NCBI GenBank assembly: GCA_033239005.1
Contig: BSQZ01000006.1
Span: 1,316,001 to 1,380,000, forward strand
Direction: 5' to 3'
Source of the DNA: Lamellibrachia satsuma
Taxonomy: Eukaryota > Annelida > Polychaeta > Sabellida > Siboglinidae
Length of the DNA stretch: 64,000 nucleotides
Shown here one piece after another: positions 36,681-49,938 of this stretch. Position numbers and translations under genes: made by a program. How positions within the stretch are numbered: position 1 is the stretch's first letter; every line of letters starts with the position of its first letter. The notes beneath the pieces were generated by a model. That model saw only the letters and a list, made by a program, of their open reading frames with translations. It had not been told where the DNA came from and made no database searches.

Positions 36681-39600
36681 TAAACAAAGTTTAATTTTTT
36701 ATTTGCAAAGGATGTGTTGGTATAATACAGAGAATGCGTGCAGCCCTTCTTTTTTTAATCAAAGACGAGTTGCTGTTATTGCTCTGTTTTATGTACCAAG
36801 TAAACATTGCTTTAACTGAATTGTACATTGTTTTAACTGAATTGTACATGTTGTAGCATGAACAAAATACTATTGTTATTACAGCTCTTCCAGAATCAGC
36901 AAGTTTTGCAACAAAAAGCATTTAAATAAACCCCAGAGCAGACATTCCAATAGCTGGCTGTGGGTTATCAAGTACAAAGCTAGAAAGCCTGTGAATCAGT
37001 TGGCCTGGCTGAGACATGCGGTTGAACTCTTCCATATTTTATCTTACATCACTACAAAGTCCAGGATTCAAGAAGATGTTTCAGGCCAAGATAGTTTACT
37101 TACTGTTTTACACCTAGGATGGAAAATATGGTTAGTAGCCCATTGGATTAAACAATTATTTCCATGATTTTGCATTCTTATCACAGGATTCATAAAACCG
37201 TTAAAAGGTTATTTCCTGTTATTTTCTGTGATTTTATTGTCTTTGTTCTTATTGCCCTCAAACGTCAACTTTATTTCTTGCTCAAAATCGGAAAATTTTC
37301 CCTTCACCATTTTTTGGCAAGTTGTTTTTTTTGTAAATAGCAACAAGTTGGGTAAAATACCAAGTGTTGGCAGCAGACAAACCTTGTTTGCCGAGTTGTC
37401 TAACATGCAATATTCACTCTGAAGTTGACAGATCAGGTAATATTTAAACAGGTGTCAGGTAGAGTGATATATCCACAAGCTGGACTATGAATATTTCACT
37501 GTCAGTATCACTACTGCTAGTATCTGTGTACCCATTTAACAAATTAAACATCCAGGATTCACAGCTTGCAATGCATGGACTTATGCGTGATATTTACACT
37601 ACAATTATTATAAAACATTTAAGATTTTAAATTATATAACTTACTAAAATACTGTTCGCATTCTGATGTGAATTATTCGTTACAAACCTACACCCTTATA
37701 GAAACTGCTTAAAACAGTTCTGTTAACACAATTTAAACTGACATATGACTATGAAACCATAGACCCTCGTTACAATGCAAGTTTTACAGTAATATAAATT
37801 AATAAAATTTGCATAAACAAATAATACAAAAATATTGGATGTTTGTGACACACATCTTAATTATCTGAAGTGCTCCCCCACTCACAACTCTGGCATCTAT
37901 CCATGGTTCTGCCTCACATTAATCACATTTCTGAGACTGGGAAACCCTAATAAACGCCAACTATGCCCTGTCTCTGGACAATGGTGCTTCAATAAGCAGG
38001 TGTCAATGGTAGCGTTGTCAACGTGTCAGCTAGAGAGGATGTCAACTTGAAAGCAGACAGACATTGGCATGTGTCAGCCGGGGCCGCCCAGTCAAGACAT
38101 CTAGTCACCACACTAGCCAAGGATGTATTTACACCAGTCTAGATTAGGTAAACCTCACCAAATTCCGCTCAGCGGCTCGTCTAAATATTAGCTGCAGGCA
38201 CTGCGTAACTGTTTATATGTCCTTTTCATGGGCACATCATAGCCCACACACTCCCATAATCTTCCCAGGCAGTGGGAGTAAAGTATACTTCACAACAAGG
38301 AGCTACTTTCCCTGGGGACAGAGAGTGATCGGTGTGATTCTTCAAGACTAAATTTCCCACTTATTTTTAAGATTTTACGGGTCCAATGTGACCCCCCAGG
38401 GTTTTAATCACATACGGCCGATGGTTCAATTGTGAATAAAAAAAGTGTAATTTCCTTCAACAATAACCATTATGCACTTGTCAGTGCTAGTACATCCAGC
38501 CTCCTCCCTCACCAACAGGGTGAAATGGGTTACCCTTAGAAGTAAACTGAGGATCAGGATGTATATATGTATACACTTAGACTGAATTCCTGGGAATTGG
38601 GGGCTATCTCATCCTGGAGAGTGAAGATACATCATTTTAAAGGCTTTTTCATACAATCCTTTCATACAACCTTGGCTTTCAAAACGTATAAGACATTTTT
38701 ATAAGACATTTTTATATAAAAAAATAATCTATGAATTGCTATGCTGAAAAAAAAAAGATTTCAAGAGCTAGGTAGGGTTTGGGAGTAATTATCCATGGAC
38801 TTATAAAAAAACTAGTCCCACGAATGAAACCTTGCTAAGTGCCATACTGGCTTAGCTGACTAGACTACACCACTGACTACCATCCATGTCAGGTAAGAAG
38901 ACACGACATTGGGAACTGACAGTGGAGTCCCAGGCAAACAATGCCAAGGCATACAATGCCTGCTTCCTCACTGATCACTGGAATAATGGCAGGTTCTGAG
39001 ACATAGCGGGAAGTAGAAATAGGACATGTTCACTTGAGACCAGCTCTGCTCCAGACTGTCAACTGCAAAACATCCTCACAGGAAGCTCCCTCCTAACAAT
39101 GTGGACACAGGGCAATGATACAGTGGCCACAGGAAGCAAGTGACCAGTGTCCACCTGCACCTATTGTACTACTGACCACTGGGAATACAATGGTGTGCCC
39201 ATAAGGTCTCTCTTACAAAGATGTCTAGCTCCAGGATATCCTGCACTACACAATAGACTCACATAACCCTGTTAGAAACAGCTCGTTATAAACAGTGCTT
39301 GGCTTTAGTATATCCTTCCACTGAACAAATGATCCGCATGGCTCCTTTAGAAACATTTGCCTTCGAGATACATCCTTCAATTTGGTAAACAGTGGCAGGG
39401 TTGGCACCTGAGCTGATATCAGTTATCAGACACTTACCCCCAGGAATGTTACCCTGAGAATCAGAGAGAATAAGACATTCTGAGTCAATAAATACATTCA
39501 TACACACTAAGTAGCCTTAAGCAAGGGACAAAGCAAGCACAATTATAGATGAGATAACAATGTGACCATCACATACACTGGAATTGCTAAACTTGATATT

Positions 39601-41386
39601 CATCCATGCGAGAAAGAAATTAAAAGATATGAATACAGCAAGGCAAGCAGTGAAAGAACTCCAGGTTAGATGACACCAGCACTGCGCCACAGGTCCATTT
39701 GCATAGATAACACTGGTTATGACAGGTTGAGACTTAACAGGGTCAGAGAGAAGGAAGTCCAAGCATATCCATACCCGTTTGCATTTGTAATGTTCCTGCT
39801 TAAGCACCACAGTGCATGACAGATGCATGTTGAAAGCAATGTTTGACAAGTCAAGAAATGACACAGACACCATTTGCCATTCCTTACAGTGAAATCTGAA
39901 TATCAGAGACATAACGCAGATGTCAAGTCACAGTCTTCCGTCTACTTTGAATAGTGTAGTGTGCAATTCCACATGTGCAATGGTGCAATTAAAACTGGGC
40001 AGCACTCATAACCTTAGCAGACTTCAATATAGGTTTCATTTCCAGTTTCCATAAAGCTACAGTTGGTCATGAAGCAAACAAATACCATGTAAGACACCCT
40101 GATAACCATGATGCATCACCGAGTCAGACTAACCAGATTTCACCAAAGCACAGGTTTTTAATTTCTCAGGGCGGCTGCATTGGCAAAGGCGTATATTAAA
40201 CATGTCATTTTTATCGTTCCTATCCAGCTGCGCTACAGCTGACCTGAATCAACAGGAGAAAAACTTATGCATGGCCTCAGCATAAACCGAGAGAAACCGA
40301 AGCTGCCAACGATCACAAAACTGTCAATTTCATTCCATGGGAAATGTGTAAATTTCTGCAGGATGAGGGGAACAGCACCCGTTTCCACGTAGTGGCCACC
40401 CAGAGGTCAGGGGTCGATCAACATGGCCAATGTGGCATGTGTCAATCACTCACAGGCAGCCAATGGGATTTTTAGCCTAATTGCTAGGGAACATGAATCC
40501 AGCATGTATTCCCCAGGTCTGCTATCTCCTAGACTGCACTTTGAACTGTCTACCCAGTATTTCTGAAGGCAGGTCAGATTAGCCGGGAAGGTCAGATTAT
40601 GAAGCGAAGGTCAGATTACATGTTCAGACTTTAATGAGGTTCCACAAAACAATACAAGAACAGAAGAAAAAACCAGTTGACAAGAACGCATGTGACAAGA
40701 ATGACGGGAACCTTCCCACACCAAAAATAGCAGTGGCCTACACTGACTGGGGGGTTTCCCTGCTGTTTTCCCTGGCTTTCAACCTTTCTATCAGTTACAT
40801 GACTCATGTGGGACGCCCCACAAAAATGGCAGCAGGGAAAGAACAAACATTTTCTGAGAACCTGCACTTTCCTGAAGGATAGAACTGAATCCCAAAATTT
40901 GCTTACATAATCAGACGAATACAATTTCAACAGATTATTACTATTAATTTAGAAAAAAGCCTTTCTGCTAATGTTGAATTTACATATCTTCACAAAACAC
41001 ACATGGTGCAGTGAATGGAAATTTACCTATGCACGTTAAACATGTCTAAATTATTCACACGTGAACCTCCACCCACCCAACAGGAAGTTGACACACTAAA
41101 TGAGTAAACATGCATTAATTTCTTTCCCGGTTCTACCTGGCCACTAACCCACTACAATATGATGCAGACACTGCTACAGCTTGAAATCCAGATGCTTAAT
41201 TTTTCATGTAACGAAAGAGTAGTATCCTGACAAATAACGATGACAAATATGAATATTTATCAGCCAGCAGCTTCCACTAATGCTATTTTACTACGGAGAT
41301 AATAAATCCCCACATATTTTGATAAATTATGTCTGGCATGCACATGAAACAATTAACAGAGAAAACACCAACAGCAGTTTTGAAAC
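36681..41386 (-). other. Intron 3 segment, no gene seen
   Basis: Contains a 20-bp duplication (TTTAACTGAATTGTACAT) near 36811-36850 and short T-rich direct repeats near 38690. The stretch 40130-40520 is less AT-rich and non-repetitive, with CCAAT (40460) and homeodomain-like motifs, and could be regulatory. No splice-flanked exon was found. Confidence 0.5.
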
Positions 41387-41458
41387 GGCAGCAACAGTAT
41401 TCGAACCTTGTCATCTCAAATACGAGTGCAGCATTCTAGCCACAGCGCCCCCTGCTGG
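41387..41458 (-). mobile_element. Degenerate tRNA-like (SINE) head containing a CTCF-type consensus
   Basis: On the minus strand: GGGGGCGCTGTGGCTAGAAT then GC, an A-box-like TGGCTAGAATGC, and a B-box-like GGTTCGAATACT about 34 bp further. This is the arrangement of a tRNA-derived promoter, but the anticodon and T stems do not pair well. A functional tRNA is therefore unlikely and a SINE remnant is preferred. The 5' end overlaps CCAGCAGGGGGCGCT (41444-41458), which fits the CTCF core consensus at every position. Confidence 0.5.
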
Positions 41459-44054
41459 CTGCTGCAAGACTGATGCATGGTTCCCAGCAAACTCAGCACC
41501 TTCAATCAACACTTGAAAGCCACAAAACACTGTCAGTGTCAGCAGCACAGGACCACTACAATGGTGGATGACAGCGACAACAGCCAGGCCTGTGAACCTG
41601 CTTAACACCCGAGTATCTAGCACTGTATGTCACCACAGACCCAGCGGGGCCGCCCCTAGTTGCTGTGACACCCCACCAGTTGCCGACGACAACGACACAC
41701 CGTCATTGAATGAAACCAACGTCACTGAATGGAAACCAACGTTTTTTTTTCTACGCCACCGATATTTATGATGCTGTTCCACACATTAATTAAAGCACTA
41801 ATGAGATTGGGCTGTTGTGCAGTGATGTAGAGTCGTGGAATTAATAACTCAACAAATATTTACAGTTACACAATCGCTACCATTTAAATGCCAACTTCAC
41901 AACACAGTGATTTATTTACTGTCGTTCTTCACAAAAGGGGACCTGCAGTTGTAGACCCAGAAAGACTGAAACAGACCACCCAAACTATCAGAGTCGCACT
42001 CTAATATTAAACATAAGGAATTACAAAGACGCTAACAAAAGCAACTTAAGGGAAACATAAGTGTAATTTGGTGTTAATTTGGTATGATAAAATGTGAAAT
42101 GTGATAGATGCATTATCGCATAATCCAGATCCTGCTCGCCTCATAAACTGGGGGCTGGCGCCAAATGTCTACGGAAGCTGCCAGACGTAAACATAAAGGC
42201 CAACACTTCAACATTCCTCATTTTGCAAGTTATATTTTTTGCACACGCAAAATTTTCACAATATAATTAGATTGAACAAATAGACTATTTTTAAAAACAT
42301 TGCCACGATTCCCCTGATTCTCAACAATAAGTGAGACTCACATACTGTGAATAATTTTACCTGCAGGTGAATGGAAACTACATATCCCAACGAAACCAGA
42401 ACAGATCCTTGTCTATAACCAGTGTAATACAGAAGAGTACAACTCTTGTATAACTGCATCATGGGCAGCCAAGTACAGCCTAGTACTTATCCCTGACTTG
42501 TGTACAGTATCACTGAAAATCAATCAGACTCATGCAAAAAGACTGACAGCACGGAATCAAGATGATTCATTAGCACAAGGCAATAATAATGAATTGGCTC
42601 ATGGTTGTGCATTACGAGTGAAATCATGACGTCGCAAAGGCCAACACAATAGCCTGAATGTAGCATGCATGTTTAGCTGCGTCCACGACAGCTCTAAGCG
42701 CCTGCAGCACACGACCAGGCAGAACGTCTGAAACATCGACACCATGGCAGCGGCAAAAAACAAAAACAACACGCCAACTGCATGCATTGTGGGAATGTGC
42801 GAGACCGCTAGAGTGTGACATCCACATTCTATGGACTCCCATTCATCGCAATGCATGATTATCAATTATTCATACGTTTCCTTTACTTGCATGAAAGACG
42901 CATACAAAAAAGAGCAACTTAAACTATGTTGACTTCTTGATATGCTCAACTTTGTCACATCCAGAGGATATGGCAGTCTCGATTTAAAGGCAAACTGTAA
43001 TGGATTGTTCCTAGGGCATCTGCCTCAATAGTAACATTCAGTGTTTGGATCAGGTGGACAAGATTTCCACCAGATGGCTCGCAGCAGAGATCATTGCAAG
43101 AACCGGAAACGAGAATCCATCACTGAGGCCATGCTATACAGGTACATGCCGGAATAAGACTTATATTATTTATGCTTAACACACCAAGGGCACCGCCCGT
43201 TAGTCTTACATGAAAGTTCAGATCGGTGGCAACGCCCACAGGCCTAACTTACATGAAAGTTCAAATAGGTCAACAATGGTATCTATCTATAGGCAAGACA
43301 CAAGTGTCTATGGCTACAAGTCATCGCCAGAGTGCAGCCATTCAATGCTCTGCTCTACATCAAGATGTATAATCACCGATAACATCAGCTCAGATCTGAG
43401 TGCTCCAAAAACTGATCATCGCACTGCAGAAGTGGCAGGTAAAGGAATGCATGACACCACTAGTGCAGGGAAGCTGGGGCAAACGGCACATTTCCTCCAC
43501 CAATAAATGTCAGCACTACCTCAGCATGCACCGGTGCCATTTACAAGCCGTACAAGTGGCCATTCTTTAGTAGATCATAAACAGCTATGCTTTATGGACT
43601 CACAAAATGCAATTACACAGCTTACTGCTGTTTAACCATAACCCTGTCACCCATGACCAAGTAGATTTCCTGTTTGTGTTTAGTCGTAAAAAAAACAATA
43701 ATTCAGGAATCCTTATGAGGGAGCTAACTAGCAAAATAACATTTTGATGTTTTTGTGGAAAGTTAAAATAACTTTATCGTCATGTGGCTGTTCAACTGTT
43801 CACCAACCATTTTCACACAATATCTGAGCTATAACAATACATCGTGCTAGGTCCCTTTACTGAATCCTCCCCATTCATCGAGACCTCCAACAATGTCACT
43901 AAAAAACTGACACGGGTAATGCAGCATCCGATTGCTATTTATCACCTGACTAGAATACCAGCTACGTGGGCGGTTATTGACTGCACTGGCACGGCTTATG
44001 ACGACTTGGCCACAAAGTGAAGTCTGGAGCATGCCAGCCATGACTTGCACAGGT
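41459..44054 (-). other. Intron 3 segment, no gene seen
   Basis: Mixed composition; frames under 100 codons without motifs. Nothing beyond short CpG-containing patches (42590-42830) was identified. Confidence 0.5.
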
Positions 44055-44240
44055 TCAAAGCAGGGGCATGACAGTCACCAAGCAGGGGCACGAATGTCAC
44101 CAAACACGGAAATGAGTGTCACCAGACTCAAGGCATGGGATGTCACCAGGCAAGGGTATGAGTATCACCTAGCTGAGGGATGAATGTCAGCCAAGGCATT
44201 TGTATCATCAAACACAAGGCAGGGGAATTCGTGTCATCAT
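44055..44240. repeat. Degenerate tandem repeat, unit about 22-24 bp
   Basis: Repeated GGGGCAYGANWGTCACCAAR with variable spacing, seven or eight decayed copies from about 44062 (for example GCAGGGGCATGACAGTCACC, then GCAGGGGCACGAATGTCACC). Confidence 0.75.
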
Positions 44241-46894
44241 ATATATTAAAGCTTCCCTAGAATTATAACATCCTAAAAGGGCAACTATGAAACTAAATCA
44301 CTGGTCCAAGAAGAAATTCTCATTCAAATGTTTTGCCACCACCGACAGCTCTAACAACTTTGAATTTAAGCTGTTGAAATAAATGTGCAGATTACATTTT
44401 AAACCTTTCTCCATTAAAGCGGTACACCTCCTGATGAGATCTGCAGCAAAACTCCAGTACAAACACATGGCTAACCACTTCAATCTGCTCCCCGGAAAAG
44501 AGAAATTACAGAACTGCTGAGCATTTGACTTTTGGCCAAAGAGCAATCCATCTGCGTGGAGAAGCGTTTGGCTGGCCTCACGAGGCCGGCATCAACAATC
44601 TCTGATCTATTCACCACTCAGTCAGAAAAAACTGATGAGTACAGCAACGAGAGTGCATGCAGTTTAATTATTATCATCCGCATGATGATTGTCATCAGTT
44701 ACAGCGAAGTAAAACACACACAGGTAATCTTCGTGTAAATTTTAGAAACAGTGTATAGATTGGGGAGGGGGTCCACTGCAATTCAATGCTGGACCAGACA
44801 TGGTGGACTGTCACGGTCACTGTGTCCTTGTCAAGGCAACTGTGAAAATACATATGCGTAATTTTGTGCCTTTTTTGACAGGGTTGCATTTTCTATGGTG
44901 CACGCACATTTGTTCAAGAAAAGGTTACTACAGTTAACTGAAATATTTGACACACCTGCTGCACCTGAATTCAGCAGCACTCTTACTAGAAATGAATAGA
45001 TGCTTTTAAAATTGGGTTTATTAAAAAAAGTTCATTGATTTATCTAAATGAGAATTTTTTGACGTATAATTTTTGCAACGTTACTCTTAGCTCAATAGAA
45101 CTACAATAATAGTTTGAAACGGGTAATTCCATGAATGACAAAGTGCAGCCATAATATTGTGAAATATTTATTAATTTTAGAACACTGCAAATAAATTTAC
45201 TAACAAAACAAAATAGTTTTAGCACAATAGCATTACAATGATAGTTTGAGATGGGGGTAATTCCACAGACCGTAAAGTGCGGCTAAAATTACGAGAAAAA
45301 CATTCTTGGAGACAGCTACATGGGGTGACTGGCATATACCACACAAGGAGTAGCTTAATACAATTATAATTATAGCGGTGTAGAGCGCCAGTGGATGTGG
45401 ACCAGGCATCAGTACACAACAGCGCCTGTAAGATGGGACATGATTAATGAGGACACTACAAGACATGTCCTCACAGGTGCACAGAGCCACCTGCACCCTC
45501 AACAAATCTTTTACGGTGTGCTTATCGAATCACTGCATCAAACATGCGGTATAACAATTTCCAGTTGTTTTCATTAAAAGTTCACGTATGCACACTAGGT
45601 GAGCTCGTTAAATTGCCTAGTTTTATACCAAAATACGACCACACAACATGTAGACAGGAAGGCCCGACGGCTGTTTCACCAAGTTAAACCATATAACACT
45701 CAATCTATTCGTTAACATTGTAAACAGAAATTGTAATTTTTTGCACCACCAAGTGCAATATCACCTGAAAATTAATCTTGTCAACACCGCTATATTTTAT
45801 GAACAAAACGATGTATACTAAAAATTTTACAAGAATATTTGTGTAACTGGACCCCCGAAGTTATTTTAACTAGGCATCTCCAGCGTTTGTATTTGCGCAA
45901 TATCACTTGAGAATGCCCTCACTCACTCCATCCTGTGATACATTTGAGCCACTCATCTACACATGATCCCAGGTACTCCATCAATGCGATGTTTTCATAC
46001 AGCTGTTACACAACTATCCATGCACTGTCACAACAAGGGGTAACACAAGCCTCCAAATAACACGTCCATGTAACAGAACACGGCAATCCAACCCAATTTC
46101 AGATTGGTTTACGCAATCAACAAATTCTATGATCAAGTCAGTCAACGGCGCTTTTATACCTAACAGTCTGGTCGATCTCAAAACTCATGCTCATTTTTGC
46201 TTCCCGTGTGATGTGTCTGCCTTTCTCATACTTACAAACACCTGGTCTACATGGCACAATAGCAAACAAGAATGTCATGCTCGAACTGGATGTGACTAAT
46301 TTCAATTGAGCAAAAAACATCATGATGATGTGCTTAATGATGATGGAAATAAATTGACAACTCATATGGATGTGAATGGTTAGTAGATGGCTAAGCAGAG
46401 GGAGAAGTAGAATAAGACTGCTGAGAATGGTACATACTGTTTGCACGTAGCACACCTTGAGTTGAGACAAGATCATAGTCGATCAATATGCTGCTACAAA
46501 GTTGTAAAAAAACATCCTCATATGATCTGAAGCAACTGCCAACTGATCAGGCATTCAGTAATTTGTACTTGTAGATTGCAATAATTATGCAACATCATGA
46601 GTGTCAGACAGACCTGTGCATATTCTAGGCCCTATCGTATGGTGATTGTCTTACAACAAAGTGTGTTATAAAATTATAATCATTTCAACAACTTGACAAT
46701 CTACCACTAATGGTTTCGTTACACCAAACATTCAAGATGTTGTACAAATAAAATAAAGGTTAGGCATTAAACGCTACATGCACATCCAGGCCTAGTTACT
46801 GTTTGGGAACAGTTTTTTATTTTAGCACAACAGAATCTCTTACATTAAACAAACTGAAACAAGGTCTAAAATTTTACGAACGTTCTGAAGTATC

Positions 46895-46975
46895 ACTTCA
46901 CCAATACTGGTGTGACTTCACCAATACTGATGTGACTTCACCAATACTGGTGTGACTTCACCATTTAAGTGTGAC
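46895..46975. repeat. 20-bp tandem repeat, 4 copies
   Basis: TTCACCAATACTGGTGTGAC repeated, the last copy diverged. Each unit contains the short inverted repeat CACCAATACTGGTG. Confidence 0.93.
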
Positions 46976-48796
46976 ATCCTTCAACAATAAATGCTTTGTG
47001 AATGCATTAGATTAATTTCCTTGAACTTGTAGAACGTAACATTATATTAACATAAATTATATTAATTCCTCACCTGCCCCAGCCTGTGCCTCATAAATTG
47101 TGCCAGTAGTTAATAGTATAATAAATTATAAAAATGTGTAAATCATAAAGATTTACACCCAATACGCATGATATAAAGAATAAGGAGTTTAGAGAAAATA
47201 GAAGAAAAAAAAACAGAATAAAATGTTTATAATTCGATCTTCTCAGCAGAAACACAGAATCTTATGACCTGCTGCAAAGATTATGCCAACAGACCCCTGA
47301 TTGTTTCAGCTACTTCACAGGGGTGACATTGATAGGGGTGTCAGCCCCCAGCAAATGCCTAGAGGAGCGTATCATTGACATACACCAACACACTGGTTGC
47401 CCCATTTGGGCCACAAGTGCAGAAAAACTGCCACCTTGCCAATCAATCAATGTCAGCAGTTAGCTAGATCCCCCCTTCACCCATCCATGGCCCCCAGCCT
47501 TGAGGCAGACACAACACTATATCAAATGCAGTTTTTACTGAAAATGTTCCTGCCCCAGGGCATGTTCAAAATTATTAGCATGTATAAACATTCTAGAAAT
47601 ATGTGTCACACTTATTAAGTTCTAATTCCCACTTTGTGGATCAGATCTGCTGTACATTAGATAAAATAAAGATTGTCTTAAATTACAGAAGACATAAAAA
47701 AGTATGCTGGCTGTACTCACAAACATTAAAATAAAGTTGTCTAATTGCAGGACCCACCCTAAAAAATGCAACAAAACGTGCTTGATCAACATTTGTACAT
47801 ACAAATATAATATTCCTAAAGAATACAGAGACCTTTAGTTACCCATAATAAAGTTTTATATAGTGTTGCTGCATATTTGTTCATGCCACGTGGGAACATA
47901 ATAATTCCATTCCAAGCTGTTCACAGGTAAACAATCTGTGCCACATACACAGTTCAGATTAGGTGGTTACTTAGAAAACAATATCTGTCTAAGCCATGGC
48001 AACAATACTTTATTTACTTTACTGATGTCTTGGGTGAAATCAGCTTTGACTGTGCCAGTGCGCTTTATGGTTAGTACAGTCCCACTGGGTACACAAGCAT
48101 AGTTCCCCTATAAAACAACTCCTGATTTACAATGACACGTTGGATGGCATTTCAACGATTCAGTGTATGATAAATAGCACAAAATGCTGGCCGTTTGTGG
48201 GGGCCACGGCAGACCGCACACAGGTGTCTGATGTGGCCCACAAACAATCAGCACACACAAAGAACTAATTAATTATTGCGCAGCAGGTGTCACATATCAT
48301 CGACCATTCAATTTACGTCATCTCCACGATAATGATTTTCTATTCCAGGTTTTCCTCTTGCACGCTTGTTGCTACGATCATTCAACTGTGATCGTTCTTT
48401 AATTATACTGCTGACGAAGCAAGTTCCTTGCAATCTTGAGCTGTTGACCCGCTTCAGGTCAAACTAGTTCCACTGAACAAAACTAGAAGTGCCCGCTGGG
48501 CTGGGGCTAGGGGTCACATACAGGGTAAGCTTGAGTTCACTCTTATTTATGACAAGTGATTTGGTAAAATAGCCTTGAATTAAATTTTTTTCATATTCCA
48601 ATAATTACTTTGCAATGGAAGTCAAACTGAGCATTTACGACATGACAATAAATCTCGCAGAAATGCAATTTTTAACATTCCTATTTATAAATATAAATTC
48701 TTTGAACAAGAGCATCTACTTCCAGCCAGTCAGATCTTCCTGTAGGAGGTTGAAAGGTTTTTGGCCATGCCCTAATTAGAATCTGACTCCATGCCC

Positions 48797-48856
48797 TCCT
48801 GTGATGCCTCTGGCCTGGGATGCCTCTGGCCTGTGATGCCTCTGGCCTGGGATTCT
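48797..48856. repeat. 16-bp tandem repeat, about 3.5 copies
   Basis: GATGCCTCTGGCCTGK repeated in tandem, then a partial GATTCTGATC copy. Confidence 0.85.
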
Positions 48857-49677
48857 GATCTGCTATCTGTGTTTAGCATCAACTGAGACAATACTGAAGC
48901 CTTTTAACTGATAAGTGACAGCCTTCAAGTATGTAACACTGCTAACACACACTGAATGACACACCTTTCTTCTTTGCTTAACCCATGATAGAATTGATTA
49001 GTGCTGGCCATGGCTCAAAGTTTACTACGTACAACAGATAGACAGGATACATTTTGTTCCACCTTTCCAAATTTATTATGAATTTAAAATATCATTTTAG
49101 TAATTTATTAATTGGAAAACATTGCTGTATAATAATATGTTGTTGTAAATAGAAAAATAAAATCTTAGATGAATACGCCGTTCGGAGACTGTAATTCAAA
49201 ATCAAATTGCATCACCTAACTAACAATTTCTATGCACGCAATGGCCAATACAAAAATACACCACAGAAAATAACACTGAACATCCCAACTTGTATTTTGT
49301 CCATTAGAAGTAGAAAGAGAACATGTCACAGTCCCTCTTGACTCAACACCATGTCCTTGATACTTTCCATGGCAGACGGTTGACAAACAAACTTGAACTA
49401 AAGAATTCAATCAGACCAGGCCGGCTAAAAAAACTGACATTTGTATAAACAAAGTGATGGCTATGCGGGTGATGGGAGCAACTGTTTTTATAGCCGTAGT
49501 TTACCCAGCCTCAGCTTTGTGAACACACACAAGACAGCCCAGTCTGCTGGACTCACAGGCAGATAATTCAAGGCAATTTGAAACTTTACCGGCCCAATTG
49601 GTGTGCCATTGTTTCTAACAAAGCCGATCAACCCACAAGTATCAGTAATTCAGTTGTCCCCGTCAGAGCGCATCTCT

Positions 49678-49938
49678 CGATTCCACACTGTGTCAAATTA
49701 TGGTTAATATTGTCCACAAAAGCACATGCCGTTGAGCAATTAAACCATCATTCTGTTTCATATAAATTGATTTACATTTATTAATAATTAATTTGCACAC
49801 AGCAAATTCGATTCCACACTATGTCAAATTATGGTTAATATTGTCCACAAAAGCACATGCCATTGAGCAATTAAACCATCATTCTGTTTCGTATGAATTT
49901 ATTTACCTTTATTAATAATTCATTTGCACACAAAAAAT
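49678..49938. repeat. 131-bp direct duplication
   Basis: Two adjacent copies start CGATTCCACACTRTGTCAAA at 49678 and 49809. They differ at roughly ten positions, so the duplication is fairly recent. There is no coding frame across both. Confidence 0.95.
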
